Shown in pieces: positions 1 to 8,944 of a stretch of DNA of 64,000 nt. Every line of letters starts with the position of its first letter. The stretch's first letter is position 1. The position numbers and the translations under genes were made by a program. Location: positions 1,833,781 to 1,897,780 of the forward strand of contig NZ_MQWA01000001.1 in the NCBI RefSeq assembly GCF_002954445.1. The letters run 5' to 3'. The notes under the pieces were generated by a model. That model was not told the DNA's origin. It saw only the letters and a list, made by a program, of their open reading frames with translations, and made no database searches. Source of the stretch: Rubritalea profundi (lineage in GTDB: Bacteria > Verrucomicrobiota > Verrucomicrobiia > Verrucomicrobiales > Akkermansiaceae).

Positions 1-506
1 ACCGACCAGGCTGAACGTGCGGTCATAGGCACACCTCTACCGTGAGTCTCTATCGCAGGACTGAGAGCTGAACTGGCGTATTGATTAGCATAATGAAGAG
101 TGTCGATGTCGGTCAGCTGTGAAGCTTTTGTGTGACAGTGGGAAGCTATCTGGAAGCTGTGCTCACCTGAGCTTACAGAACTACCCCAGAGCTGGTGAGT
201 TTGAATCAGTTCTAGCCCTTTACCTAGGGATTGCTGGTATGCTTTGTAAGCCCAATAGGCTTGCATATGGTAGGGCTCTAGCTCCTTTGCTGCAGACAAA
301 TAGAGCGCAACTGCCTTCTCAGGTTGATGTTTGTACATCCCATTCGCTTTGCGGATTTTACTGAATGCAGGTTTAGCATAGCTTTTCTCAGCTCTAGGGA
401 TTTTCCTGAGCAATTCGGTTTGCTCATTCTGCGAGAGCTCAATCACAGTGGAGACACATGAGCTCAATGCGTAGCATAGGAAGAGAGATAGAATGAGGCG
501 AATCAT
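1..506 (-). CDS. Small lipoprotein, C-terminus cut by window edge
   Basis: The frame opens at an ATG (504-506, minus strand) and stays open for 168 codons to the left edge, so the C-terminus is missing. The N-terminus is a short hydrophobic signal peptide ending in a lipobox (LSSC, Cys at residue 17), which predicts a lipid-anchored protein. Residues 45-100 are helical and alanine/tyrosine rich (for example KAVALYLSAAKEL) and read like a TPR-type hairpin, which is inference only. I do not recognise the family. The gene starts 94 nt downstream of the porin stop on the same strand, so the two may share a transcript. Confidence 0.7.
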   Translation of the reverse strand, partial: MIRLILSLFLCYALSSCVSTVIELSQNEQTELLRKIPRAEKSYAKPAFSKIRKANGMYKHQPEKAVALYLSAAKELEPYHMQAYWAYKAYQQSLGKGLELIQTHQLWGSSVSSGEHSFQIASHCHTKASQLTDIDTLHYANQYASSALSPAIETHGRGVPMTARSAWS

Positions 507-600
507 TGGGTCTGTTTATGCTGAAGTGGTGACATTGTGTGCTAGAACTTAGGCGAGTACTATGCTGATGAAATGGAATCGCAAGTATGATGCTGATTTT

Positions 601-1788
601 TTAGAATTCGATATGCCCGCGCAACCCTACAACCATAGCGAAGTTTTTACGCAATCCATCGCCAACCAGAAGCTGGGCGTTAGGAGTTATTTGAATGTTG
701 AAAGGGCCTTGGTACCTATAGAGTGTCTCAAATACGCCTTGAATATCAGCGGTGTCAGAGGACTGACCAGCTCCAACACCGAAGCCGAGAAAGTCATTTT
801 CTCGCATATTAGAACCGAAGCCAACAACTGCCATCTTATTGAGATCAGTCTGACTGCCGTTGCTGTTAGAAAACCGAGCGAATAAGGATTTTTCGTTGTC
901 ATCAAAGTGGTGCTCAAAGCCACAACTAAATCCGTAGTCCTCTTCGCGTTCCTCTGTAGAGTCGGAGCCCCAGAACATCGCTTGTATATGGTTTTCAGTC
1001 CCGTCTCCGAGCCAGGTGAAGCCCGGTTGAATAGCAGTAAAAATGTTGCCAGAATTAAGATCAAAGTCGACCTGTGCTCCTGTTTTGCTCGCTTGGACTT
1101 GGGTCAGAGCGTAGGTGAGGTCGAAATTGTCGTTAATCTGCCAGCGTGCTGTGGCTCCAGCGCCAAATCGAGGAAACGCGACAGTCGGGTTGGTTGAGAA
1201 TACACGGTTGAGAAATGCCTTCTTTGCTCCTCTAAGGGCGTGTGAGTCAAGCCGACTTTCTACACTCAGCTGGCCATAACGGAGTTCGATTCTTCCATCG
1301 TGGAGGATGTGTTGGATGTATAAGTCTGGAATTTCAAAACCACTGTCACTGAATCCATCAGTGGTTCCTAATATAGCTCCAATGTTGTTTGCTAACTCCG
1401 CAGCGGAGTTCTCTAGCAGCGCATGCCGGTGGCGCAGTCGAAACTTGAGAGCCAATAGCCCGTCGCGCTCACCTCCGATGCGCTCAAGTAGTCGGCTTGG
1501 GTATTCTTCACCCACAAATGTCCAGCGGCCCGCGAGCGAAAGTTCTCCAGATCCGCCAGACTCACTATCGCCAATAGCTCCTTGGAATAATGCACTGTAG
1601 CTCAGTGCGACATTGAGCCGATCGGTTGAAAATATGTATTTGAGCGGGAGTTCATTATCCTCTAGGCCCGCGATCGACAAACTCTCCCCCTCCACCCCGG
1701 TGGGGGCAGTGGCCTGTGTCTCGCTCATCGCAGTGTGGCAGCACGCAAAAATCAAGATTATATAGAGAGGATGGAGAATGCTTCTCAT
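601..1788 (-). CDS. OprB-type carbohydrate porin
   Basis: This 395-residue protein has a signal peptide (about residues 1-22), amphipathic beta-strand patterns throughout and a C-terminal Phe (RGHIEF), the usual ending of outer-membrane barrels. The middle part (about residues 155-240), with IPDLYIQHILHDGRIELRYG, a run of FLNRVFSTNPTVAFP and then GAGATARWQINDNFDLTYAL, matches the OprB family pattern, in which a 'G-x-L-x-R-x-G-K/Q' strand precedes a conserved FxNxxFxxNP segment. Family members let sugars diffuse through the outer membrane. The gene is divergent from the HAD/sulfatase genes, with 168 nt between the starts, so the two directions could share control. Substrate cannot be told from sequence. 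Confidence 0.75.
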   Translation of the reverse strand: MRSILHPLYIILIFACCHTAMSETQATAPTGVEGESLSIAGLEDNELPLKYIFSTDRLNVALSYSALFQGAIGDSESGGSGELSLAGRWTFVGEEYPSRLLERIGGERDGLLALKFRLRHRHALLENSAAELANNIGAILGTTDGFSDSGFEIPDLYIQHILHDGRIELRYGQLSVESRLDSHALRGAKKAFLNRVFSTNPTVAFPRFGAGATARWQINDNFDLTYALTQVQASKTGAQVDFDLNSGNIFTAIQPGFTWLGDGTENHIQAMFWGSDSTEEREEDYGFSCGFEHHFDDNEKSLFARFSNSNGSQTDLNKMAVVGFGSNMRENDFLGFGVGAGQSSDTADIQGVFETLYRYQGPFNIQITPNAQLLVGDGLRKNFAMVVGLRGHIEF

Positions 1789-1956
1789 AAAATGTCTTCT
1801 ATGGTTTGAGCTATGCTGTTGATTTTGTCAAATCATCAAGAGGTCGGCTGTGAGGATCGTATTTTCACCTAGCATGTAGAGTGGAAATAGGTTAGTAACG
1901 ATGTCTAACTTATTAAATAAACAACCTAACATTTTTGTAGTGAGGTATTTAGTGTC

Positions 1957-2973
1957 ATGAAATTTAACAGACTTTATATAATATTGGGCCTAGTGTCGGG
2001 AGTGAGTACGTCAACAATATCGGCGAAAGAATCAGCTCCTAAAACCACACCAGTCACCCAAGTAATGCCCTCTTGGAATGCGGCAAAGAGTAAGGCTGAG
2101 ATTCTCAAATTTATAGAGAATGTTAGCGAAGAAGGTGGGGAGCATTATGTGAAACCAGGAGATCGAATTGCCGTGTTCGATAACGATGGGACATTATGGG
2201 CGGAGCAGCCCGTGTACTTTCAAGCAATGTACACTCTAGATAGAGTGAGGAAAATGGCGCCACAGCATCCTGACTGGAAAGATAAAGAGCCGTTCAAATC
2301 AGTCCTTGCAGGAGATGACAATAAGGCGTTGGCTCAAGGTGAGCCAGCATTGATAGAGATGGTCAAAGCAACCCATAGCGGTATGACAACTGAGGAGTTT
2401 TCTGCATCAGTGCGCCAGTGGATTCATACAGCCAAGCATCCAACATCAGGAAAACTTCTTAAACAGATGGTCTATCAGCCAATGTTAGAAGTTCTCGAAG
2501 TTCTGCGAAATAATGATTTTAAAACCTATATTGTTTCTGGTGGAGGGATTGATTTCATGCGGGTTTTTACTGAGGAAGTCTATGGTATTCCTCCTGAGCA
2601 GGTGATTGGCAGTTCAATCGAAGTGAAATTTGAAATGCGTGCCGGCGTGCCAGTGATTGTACGGGAGCCAAAGATCGGATTTATTGATGACAAGGAAGGA
2701 AAGCCAATTGGCATCCACACGCACATTGGCAAGCGCCCGATCGCCGCCTTCGGGAACTCTGATGGAGACCTACAGATGCTCCAATGGACCGCGGCAGGGA
2801 AGGGGCCAAGCCTTTGCGTCTATGTGCACCACACCGATGCCGAGCGCGAATGGGCCTACGACCGTGACTCGCACATAGGCAAGCTCGACAAAGGGCTAGA
2901 TGAAGCCAAAGCTAAAGGCTGGACTGTTATAGACATGAAGGCTGAGTGGAAAACCATTTTCCCTGAAAAGTGA
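1957..2973 (+). CDS. Secreted HAD-superfamily phosphatase
   Basis: The 338-residue protein begins with a signal peptide (about 1-23). HAD motif I is DNDGT at residues 75-79, with the nucleophile Asp75 and general acid Asp77. A SGGGIDF stretch near residue 195 fits motif II, and GNSDGD near residue 270 supplies the acidic motif IV. The long cap between motif I and II is helical. Proteins of this type are usually annotated 'haloacid dehalogenase-like hydrolase' and are likely periplasmic phosphomonoesterases. The next gene, a sulfatase, begins 173 nt further on the same strand; a weak 6-bp hairpin (3008-3036) lies between them. The natural substrate is unknown. Confidence 0.8.
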   Translation: MKFNRLYIILGLVSGVSTSTISAKESAPKTTPVTQVMPSWNAAKSKAEILKFIENVSEEGGEHYVKPGDRIAVFDNDGTLWAEQPVYFQAMYTLDRVRKMAPQHPDWKDKEPFKSVLAGDDNKALAQGEPALIEMVKATHSGMTTEEFSASVRQWIHTAKHPTSGKLLKQMVYQPMLEVLEVLRNNDFKTYIVSGGGIDFMRVFTEEVYGIPPEQVIGSSIEVKFEMRAGVPVIVREPKIGFIDDKEGKPIGIHTHIGKRPIAAFGNSDGDLQMLQWTAAGKGPSLCVYVHHTDAEREWAYDRDSHIGKLDKGLDEAKAKGWTVIDMKAEWKTIFPEK

Positions 2974-3146
2974 AAATTGATGAACTGTCAAAAGCTAGGA
3001 TGAATAGGGCTGAGATGCATTTATTTTGATTCAGCCACTCTTTATTTCTAGAAAAGTATTGATTCGTGTTATAGGGCCGAATATCGAAAATTCCCGCTAG
3101 CCACGTAATCTAACGGCATAAAAACATTTACTAACAATAAAATACA

Positions 3147-4778
3147 ATGAAATCAACACTACCTACATTTGGATTCCTGAGAAAATCAGCTGCCAAATCC
3201 CTAGTCGGAGCCCTTGTCGCAGTTACCGCTGTGATCATTGGCGGTGCAGACTCCGCGTCTGCCGCAGATAAGAAAAAACCTAACATTCTCGTCATTTGGG
3301 GCGACGACGTCGGCCAGTCTAACATCTCCGCCTACACCAAGGGCATGATGGGCTACACCACTCCCAACATCGACCGTATCGCTAACGAAGGTCTGATCTT
3401 TACTGATTACTATGGTGAGCAGTCGTGTACTGCAGGCCGTTCTTCCTTCATCATGGGGCAGAGCGTGTTTCGTACAGGCCTTTCCAAGGTTGGTCTTCCG
3501 GGTGCAGCAGAAGGCATGAACGAAAAGGATATCACCATCGCTGGTGTGTTGAAAGACCAAGGCTATGCTACGGGACAGTTTGGTAAAAATCACCTTGGCG
3601 ATCGAGACGAGATGCTGCCGACGAACCACGGATTCGACGAATTTTATGGCAACCTTTACCATCTCAATGCTGAGGAAGAGCCTGAAAATGTGGATTATCC
3701 ACGCGACATGAAGATGCCAGACGGCCGAACATTCCTCGAGACTTACGGTCCGCGCGGGGTGATCAAATCTTCCGCTGACGGTAAGATCGAAGACACTGGT
3801 CCTTTGACGAAAAAGCGTATGGAAACTGTCGACGACGACACTTCTGCTAGAGCGATCGATTTCATTCGTCGTGCGCACAAAGCTGACAAGCCATGGTTTG
3901 TTTGGTGGAGCGGTACTCGCATGCACTTTCGTACTCACATGAATGATGAGAAGACGAAGGAGATCAAAAAAATGTACCCTAATGCTGACGAATACTCGTG
4001 CGGAATGGTTGAGCACGACATGCACATCGGTGATTTCCTCAAAGTTCTCGACGAACTCGGAATCGCAGATAACACCATCGTTCATTATTCCACAGACAAC
4101 GGCCCACACTACAACACTTGGCCGGATGCTGCTGCCACACCCTTCCGTGGTGAGAAGAACACCAACTGGGAAGGTGGCTGGAGAGTCCCTAGTGCTGTGC
4201 GTTGGCCTGGCGTTGTGAAGCCGGGTTCTATTTCTAACGGAATAGTTCACCACATGGATTGGCTTCCAACTTATGCTGCGGCGGCTGGAAATAAGACAAT
4301 CAAGCAAGACCTCCTCAAGGGCTACAACAACAAGGCGCTTGGACGTTCTTACAAAAACCACCTCGATGGCTACGACCTCTCAGCGCACCTTGCTGACCCG
4401 CAAAAAGTCGAGAGCCCACGTAAAGAAATCTTCTACTTCTCAGATGATGGTGATCTCACAGCTCTTCGTTATGGGCCATGGAAGCTTGTTTTCATGGAGC
4501 AGAAGACCGTTGGAGGTTTTCGCGTTTGGATGGATCCGTTCGTGCCACTTCGTGTGCCACTTATTTTGAATCTTCGCCGCGACCCATACGAGCGTGCTCC
4601 AATCACATCTAATACCTACTACGATTGGTTACTCGATCGCGCGTACCTTCTGGTACCAGCTCAGGCATACGTCGGTAAATTCCTCGGAACTTTCAAGGAA
4701 TACCCACCGCGCCAGAAGGCAGCCACGTTCTCACTCGATAAAGTGATGGATAAGCTCACAGAGCCGACCAACAAGTAA
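3147..4778 (+). CDS. Type I sulfatase (arylsulfatase family), copy A
   Basis: The 543-residue protein has a long signal peptide (about 1-40, ending ASA). The Ca-binding pair is WGDD (Asp53, Asp54), and the formylglycine signature is CTAGR with the modifiable Cys at residue 94. This fits the C-x-A-x-R form of the sulfatase motif, which needs a maturation enzyme. Further hallmarks are GKNHLGDRDEMLPTNHGFDE and, later, STDNG plus a Lys/His pair around the sulfate pocket. It hydrolyses sulfate esters, probably on polysaccharide fragments in the periplasm or outside the cell. It is a tandem paralogue of the next gene, sharing long identical stretches. No sulfatase-maturating enzyme is in the window. 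Confidence 0.92.
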   Translation: MKSTLPTFGFLRKSAAKSLVGALVAVTAVIIGGADSASAADKKKPNILVIWGDDVGQSNISAYTKGMMGYTTPNIDRIANEGLIFTDYYGEQSCTAGRSSFIMGQSVFRTGLSKVGLPGAAEGMNEKDITIAGVLKDQGYATGQFGKNHLGDRDEMLPTNHGFDEFYGNLYHLNAEEEPENVDYPRDMKMPDGRTFLETYGPRGVIKSSADGKIEDTGPLTKKRMETVDDDTSARAIDFIRRAHKADKPWFVWWSGTRMHFRTHMNDEKTKEIKKMYPNADEYSCGMVEHDMHIGDFLKVLDELGIADNTIVHYSTDNGPHYNTWPDAAATPFRGEKNTNWEGGWRVPSAVRWPGVVKPGSISNGIVHHMDWLPTYAAAAGNKTIKQDLLKGYNNKALGRSYKNHLDGYDLSAHLADPQKVESPRKEIFYFSDDGDLTALRYGPWKLVFMEQKTVGGFRVWMDPFVPLRVPLILNLRRDPYERAPITSNTYYDWLLDRAYLLVPAQAYVGKFLGTFKEYPPRQKAATFSLDKVMDKLTEPTNK

Positions 4779-4792
4779 AGCCACATTTCCAC

Positions 4793-4822
4793 AAAGCGTG
4801 CTCATTCAGAGCGCGCTTTTTT
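4793..4822 (+). terminator. Intrinsic terminator after sulfatase A
   Basis: A 10-bp stem (AAAGCGTGCT with AGCGCGCTTT, one G-U pair) closes a 7-nt loop and runs into six T. It begins 14 nt after the sulfatase A stop and ends 26 nt before the start of sulfatase B, so sulfatase B probably has its own promoter or depends on read-through. Confidence 0.75.
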
Positions 4823-4848
4823 CTCTCTCAATTCAAACCCTAGATACA

Positions 4849-6381
4849 ATGAACATAAAAAACATAATACTAGCAGCCACATGCTCTCTAGCAATTGGCT
4901 CCTCAGTCCAAGCGGCTGACAAACCTAACATCCTGATTATCTGGGGTGACGACATCGGTCAATTCAACCTCAGTTACAACAACCGAGGAATGATGGGCTA
5001 TAAAACTCCGAACATTGACCGCATTGCAAGCGAAGGTGCTTTCTTTACCGATTGGTATGGTCAGCAGAGCTGTACCGCTGGTCGCGCCGCCTTCATCACA
5101 GGACAGTCGCCAATGCGTACTGGTCTCACTAAAGTGGGCCTACCAGGTTCTCCTGAAGGATTGAAGATAGAAGACCCTACGATTGCGGGTCTTCTCAAAT
5201 CTCACGGCTACATGACTGCTCAGTACGGAAAAAATCACCTTGGTGACCGCGACGAGATGCTCCCGACTAACCACGGATTTGATGAGTTTTACGGCAACCT
5301 CTACCACCTCAATGCCGAGGAAGAGCCAGAGAATGTTGATTACCCGAAGGATCCTGCATTTAAGAAAAAATTTGGGCCACGCGGAGTGATCAGTAGCACT
5401 GCTGATGGAAAAATCGAGGACACTGGGCCGTTGACTAAAAAGCGCATGGAAACTGTCGATGGTGAAGTAACAGCCAAGGCTCTCGATTTCATGGATCGTG
5501 CTAAGAAAGCAGACAAGCCGTTCTTCCTCTGGTGGAACAGCACGCGGATGCACGTCAACACCCACCTCAAGCCAGAGTCACGCGGCAAGACTGGTCTCGG
5601 CGTCTATGCTGACGGCATGGTCGAGCATGACTTCATGGTTGGCCAGCTGCTCGACAAGCTCACGGAGCTCGGTCTCGATGAGAACACGATTGTCATGTAT
5701 TCCACCGATAATGGAGCCGAGGTTTTCACTTGGCCCGATGGTGGTAGCACCATGTTCCGCGGTGAAAAAGCCACACAGTGGGAAGGCGGCTTCCGTGTTC
5801 CGACAGCGATTCGTTGGCCTAAAGTCATCAAGCCTGGAACAGTGATCAATGAGCTTTGTGCTCACGAAGACATGCTCCCAACTTTGCTTGCAGCTGCTGG
5901 TGATACCACAGTAAAAGCGGATCTCCTCAAAGGTAAAAAAGCGATCAACAGGGACTACAAAGTTCATCTCGATGGCTACAATCTTCTGCCTTCTTTCAAA
6001 GGAGACACAAAGGAATGGCCACGTAAGGAGTTCATCTACTGGACTGATGATGGAAATGTAGCGGCAATTCGTTACAACAACTGGAAGGCAACATTTCTCC
6101 AGCAAGACGCCCATGGCATGGATGTGTGGATCAAGCCTTTCACGGTGCTCAGAGCTCCGATGTTAGTGAACTTGCGCATGGATCCGTTTGAGCGCGCTCA
6201 ACACGAAGCCATCGGTTACCCTCAGTGGTGGATTGATCACATGTACATGATCGCTCCAGCTGCTAGTTATGTAGGTGAATGGTTGCAGAGCTTCAAGGAG
6301 TTCCCACCACGTCAAAAGCCTGGTACTTTCAGTCTCGATCACGTGATGGACAGCATCAGCAAGGGAGCTGGCGACAAGTAA
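4849..6381 (+). CDS. Type I sulfatase (arylsulfatase family), copy B
   Basis: I start the gene at ATG 4849 (510 residues) because it gives a clean signal peptide (about residues 1-22, ending VQA). A GTG 51 nt upstream lies inside the terminator hairpin of sulfatase A. WGDD (34-36 region) supplies the metal Asp pair and CTAGR the formylglycine site (Cys75). The block GKNHLGDRDEMLPTNHGFDE is identical to copy A, as is the C-terminal PPRQK...FSLD.VMD pattern, so the two arose by tandem duplication. Copy B is shorter in the region after YPKDP, where copy A has an insertion of about a dozen residues. The role is expected to be the same desulfation chemistry on a different or overlapping substrate. 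Confidence 0.92.
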   Translation: MNIKNIILAATCSLAIGSSVQAADKPNILIIWGDDIGQFNLSYNNRGMMGYKTPNIDRIASEGAFFTDWYGQQSCTAGRAAFITGQSPMRTGLTKVGLPGSPEGLKIEDPTIAGLLKSHGYMTAQYGKNHLGDRDEMLPTNHGFDEFYGNLYHLNAEEEPENVDYPKDPAFKKKFGPRGVISSTADGKIEDTGPLTKKRMETVDGEVTAKALDFMDRAKKADKPFFLWWNSTRMHVNTHLKPESRGKTGLGVYADGMVEHDFMVGQLLDKLTELGLDENTIVMYSTDNGAEVFTWPDGGSTMFRGEKATQWEGGFRVPTAIRWPKVIKPGTVINELCAHEDMLPTLLAAAGDTTVKADLLKGKKAINRDYKVHLDGYNLLPSFKGDTKEWPRKEFIYWTDDGNVAAIRYNNWKATFLQQDAHGMDVWIKPFTVLRAPMLVNLRMDPFERAQHEAIGYPQWWIDHMYMIAPAASYVGEWLQSFKEFPPRQKPGTFSLDHVMDSISKGAGDK

Positions 6382-6400
6382 CAGTTATTTCATATAGATC

Positions 6401-6436
6401 ATCGGGATGCTTCTGCGTAGGGGCATCCCGATTTTT
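6401..6436 (+). terminator. Intrinsic terminator after sulfatase B
   Basis: A perfect 10-bp stem (ATCGGGATGC with GCATCCCGAT) encloses a 12-nt loop and is followed by TTTT. It lies 20 nt after the sulfatase B stop and separates it from the MoxR-Bat operon. Confidence 0.85.
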
Positions 6437-6444
6437 CATTACTA

Positions 6445-6520
6445 CAAAGTCACCAGACTTTGCTAACACGACCTTCGAACCTCAGACCTTTGACACTCCT
6501 CCGAGGAGCTCGAACGTCGA
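6445..6520. repeat. Dispersed hairpin repeat, copy 1 (CAAAGTC type)
   Basis: The core CAAAGTCACCAGACTTTG (6445-6462) is a perfect 7-bp inverted repeat with a 4-nt loop. The flank (GCTAACACGACCTTCGAACC and on) is related to the flank of a second copy at 28860-28909 in reverse orientation. It sits between the sulfatase B terminator and the Bat operon. Confidence 0.6.
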
Positions 6521-6575
6521 GAGTCCTGTTAGCTAAGACTTCACACTCCCAACTCCACCCTTATCACTCTTCATC

Positions 6576-7544
6576 ATGCTCGCCCACCAATCTATAAAAC
6601 AACTCCAACAATGCATGGAGCAGTCAATCATCGGTCAAGAAACGGTGGTGAAAAGCATTCTTCTGAGCCTCCTCTGCAATGGAAATGTCCTGCTAGAAGG
6701 ACTTCCTGGACTGGCTAAAACTCGCGCAGTGAAAAGTCTGGCCGAGCACCTAGTGGCCGATTTCAGCCGTATCCAGTTCACTCCCGACCTTTTACCATCT
6801 GACATCACAGGGTCGGAAATGTATTTAGGTGAAGACTCAGCCCAGCGCTTCGAGTTCGAACCCGGCCCCATTTTTGCAAATATTGTGCTCGCCGACGAAG
6901 TCAACCGCGCGCCTGCCAAAGTCCAGGCCGCATTGCTAGAAGCAATGGAAGAACGCCAAGTCACCGTCGCTGGCCAGACCCACAAAATGCCGCCGCTATT
7001 CATGGTGATGGCGACCCAGAACCCTATCGAGCAAGAAGGAACCTACCCGCTGCCAGAAGCGCAGATGGATCGGTTTCTCATGCATATCTCCATCGATTAC
7101 CCGAGCGACACCGACGAGAAGGCGGTGATGCGCTTGGTGCGTGGTGAGACATCCAGCTCATTTAACAACAAAGAAAAAATTTCAATAGCGCAAGAGGAAG
7201 TCTTCTCGGCTCGCGCAGAAATTGATCAAATAGAAATCAGCGATGCGATGGAAGAATACATCGTTTCTTTGGTTGCTGCCACGCGCAGGCCAGCCGACTT
7301 CGACGCTGATCTAGCGCGCTATATTCAAGTGGGAGTGAGCCCACGTGGATCTATCGCGCTCGATAAAGCATCCCGAGCTCACGCATGGTTAGAAGAACGC
7401 ACAAGTGTCACACCTGACGATATCCGAGCAGTCGTCAGTGATTGTCTGCGCCACCGTATTGGCCTCAGCTACGAAGCCCAGGCAGATGGACTGACGAGTA
7501 ACGATGTGATCAACAAAATCGTCAAATTGGTGGCAATAGCTTAG
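6576..7544 (+). CDS. MoxR-family AAA+ ATPase (Bat cluster I)
   Basis: The 322-residue protein has Walker A GLPGLAKT (42-49), Walker B IVLADE (near 105), a sensor region ATQNPIEQEGTYPLPEAQMD and the arginine-finger segment typical of MoxR. These ATPases act as chaperones together with VWA proteins encoded beside them; the clients of most are unknown. It is the first gene of a seven-gene operon: the DUF58 gene follows after 9 nt and the later genes overlap. A paralogue with the same motifs opens Bat cluster II (55658-56638). The upstream 140 nt carry a terminator and a dispersed repeat. Confidence 0.95.
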   Translation: MLAHQSIKQLQQCMEQSIIGQETVVKSILLSLLCNGNVLLEGLPGLAKTRAVKSLAEHLVADFSRIQFTPDLLPSDITGSEMYLGEDSAQRFEFEPGPIFANIVLADEVNRAPAKVQAALLEAMEERQVTVAGQTHKMPPLFMVMATQNPIEQEGTYPLPEAQMDRFLMHISIDYPSDTDEKAVMRLVRGETSSSFNNKEKISIAQEEVFSARAEIDQIEISDAMEEYIVSLVAATRRPADFDADLARYIQVGVSPRGSIALDKASRAHAWLEERTSVTPDDIRAVVSDCLRHRIGLSYEAQADGLTSNDVINKIVKLVAIA

Positions 7545-7553
7545 AAATTTAAG

Positions 7554-8531
7554 ATGGCTGTGGACTGGAGCAAAATAAAACGAGTGAGAGGCGAATGCCC
7601 AGCGGAGACGCAGGGGGTTTACGCGTCTCTCGAAGAGTTGATTAGGCTGCAGTTTCAGTCGCGTGATTTTTCTTTTTTGCCGTCCCAGCCAGTGAGCTCG
7701 ATTCTTGCTGGGCGCTATGCATCACGCTTGCGCGGGCGTGGACTCAACTTTGAAGAATTGCGCAAGTACCAGTCCGGTGATGATGTCCGCACGATCGATT
7801 GGAAGGTCACAGCGCGTACTCGTAGCCCGTATGTACGGGTCTATACGGAGGAAAAAGACCGAGCTGTGTTAGTGGTCTGTGACCAACGACTCAATATGTT
7901 TTGGGGCACCCGTGAACGGTTGAAATCAGTCACTGCGGCACAGGCCGCAGCTCTCGCGGCTTGGCGCGCTACGGCAGTGGGCGACCGCATCGGAGCAGTT
8001 ATCTTCAATGACGAAGAAGTGATCGAACATCGGCCTCAACGAAGCCAGAAGAGTGTGATGAACGTTCTGAATTCTGTCGTCAGGATGAACCAGAAATTGA
8101 AGGTCGATTCTAAGGTCGAGCCAAACCCTTCGATGCTCAATGAGGCGCTGAAAAAAGCACTGACCTTGGCGACTCATGACATGTTAGTCATTATTGTGAG
8201 CGACTTTTTCGGAGTAGATAAAACCACCGAGAAGCTCACAGCTAAGCTATCTCAACACAATGATGTGTTGGGTATTTTAGTGACCGACCCTGTGCGCGAG
8301 TCCCCCCAAGCGCAGAAGGTTACAGCGAGTGATGGTCGATTGCAGATGGAGATCCCATTTGATCGGAAATCCGTGCGTGACAAAGTAGTAGGGTCCTACC
8401 GCGAGGAACGCGATGGGATAGCCCATTTCATGCGTAAGCTTTCAGCGCCTTTGCTTACCTTGAGTAACCAAGGTGACGTAGTGGACCAAATACGTGAATT
8501 GTTAGGAGTGCCTTCAAGGCTGAAAAAGTGA
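7554..8531 (+). CDS. DUF58 domain protein (Bat cluster I)
   Basis: The 325-residue protein has the DUF58 signature YQSGDDVRTIDWKVTART (near residues 77-94), followed by a VWA-like fold in which VVCDQR replaces the usual DxSxS motif. No transmembrane segment is evident. DUF58 proteins always accompany MoxR ATPases and are thought to link them to the membrane VWA proteins. Its stop codon overlaps the next start in TGATG (8529-8533), a sign of translational coupling. Confidence 0.92.
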   Translation: MAVDWSKIKRVRGECPAETQGVYASLEELIRLQFQSRDFSFLPSQPVSSILAGRYASRLRGRGLNFEELRKYQSGDDVRTIDWKVTARTRSPYVRVYTEEKDRAVLVVCDQRLNMFWGTRERLKSVTAAQAAALAAWRATAVGDRIGAVIFNDEEVIEHRPQRSQKSVMNVLNSVVRMNQKLKVDSKVEPNPSMLNEALKKALTLATHDMLVIIVSDFFGVDKTTEKLTAKLSQHNDVLGILVTDPVRESPQAQKVTASDGRLQMEIPFDRKSVRDKVVGSYREERDGIAHFMRKLSAPLLTLSNQGDVVDQIRELLGVPSRLKK

Positions 8532-8944
8532 TGGAAGGAGCAACGCCTAGCCTCAATGATTTACGGAATTTAGCTCTACCAACTGAGCCGAATTGGTGGC
8601 CATTGGCGCCAGGTTTGAGCTTTCTTCTAGTGCTCCTGCTGTGGCTAGCACCCTGCTGTGCAGTTGTTAGTTATAGAAAGTACCAAGCGCGTGCGTACCG
8701 ACGTGCGGGCCTCGCTTTGTTGGCAGATGTTTTTACTGTGAGGGAGTTGTCGGAGCTATTGAAGCGTGTGGCATTGGTGGGCTTCGAGCGTGAGACTGTG
8801 GCTTCACTCTACGGTAAAGAATGGGCAGAATTTCTCCAGCAATCATGTGCTGGATTAGAGATGAAGGAGTTGCAGAACTCCGGTGAAGTGAGCCCGAATC
8901 TGCGAAGACAGGCTGGTAGGTGGATCAAACAACATAAAGTATGA
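8531..8944 (+). CDS. DUF4381-type membrane protein (Bat cluster I)
   Basis: The start is ATG 8531, which overlaps the DUF58 stop as TGATG; a GTG three bases earlier is possible. The 137-residue protein has one transmembrane helix at about 25-47 (LSFLLVLLLWLAP). Then comes a helical cytoplasmic part containing ELLKRVAL..FERETVASLYGKEW, the pattern of the DUF4381 family found between DUF58 and BatA in many MoxR clusters. Its stop overlaps the next gene by ATGA. Function is unknown; position suggests a membrane adaptor. Confidence 0.75.
   Translation: MEGATPSLNDLRNLALPTEPNWWPLAPGLSFLLVLLLWLAPCCAVVSYRKYQARAYRRAGLALLADVFTVRELSELLKRVALVGFERETVASLYGKEWAEFLQQSCAGLEMKELQNSGEVSPNLRRQAGRWIKQHKV

Noticed and set aside
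3201..4361. A long open frame (386 codons) on the minus strand opposite sulfatase A
   Set aside because: It lies wholly antisense to a protein with clear sulfatase motifs, has no family resemblance and is a codon-bias shadow.
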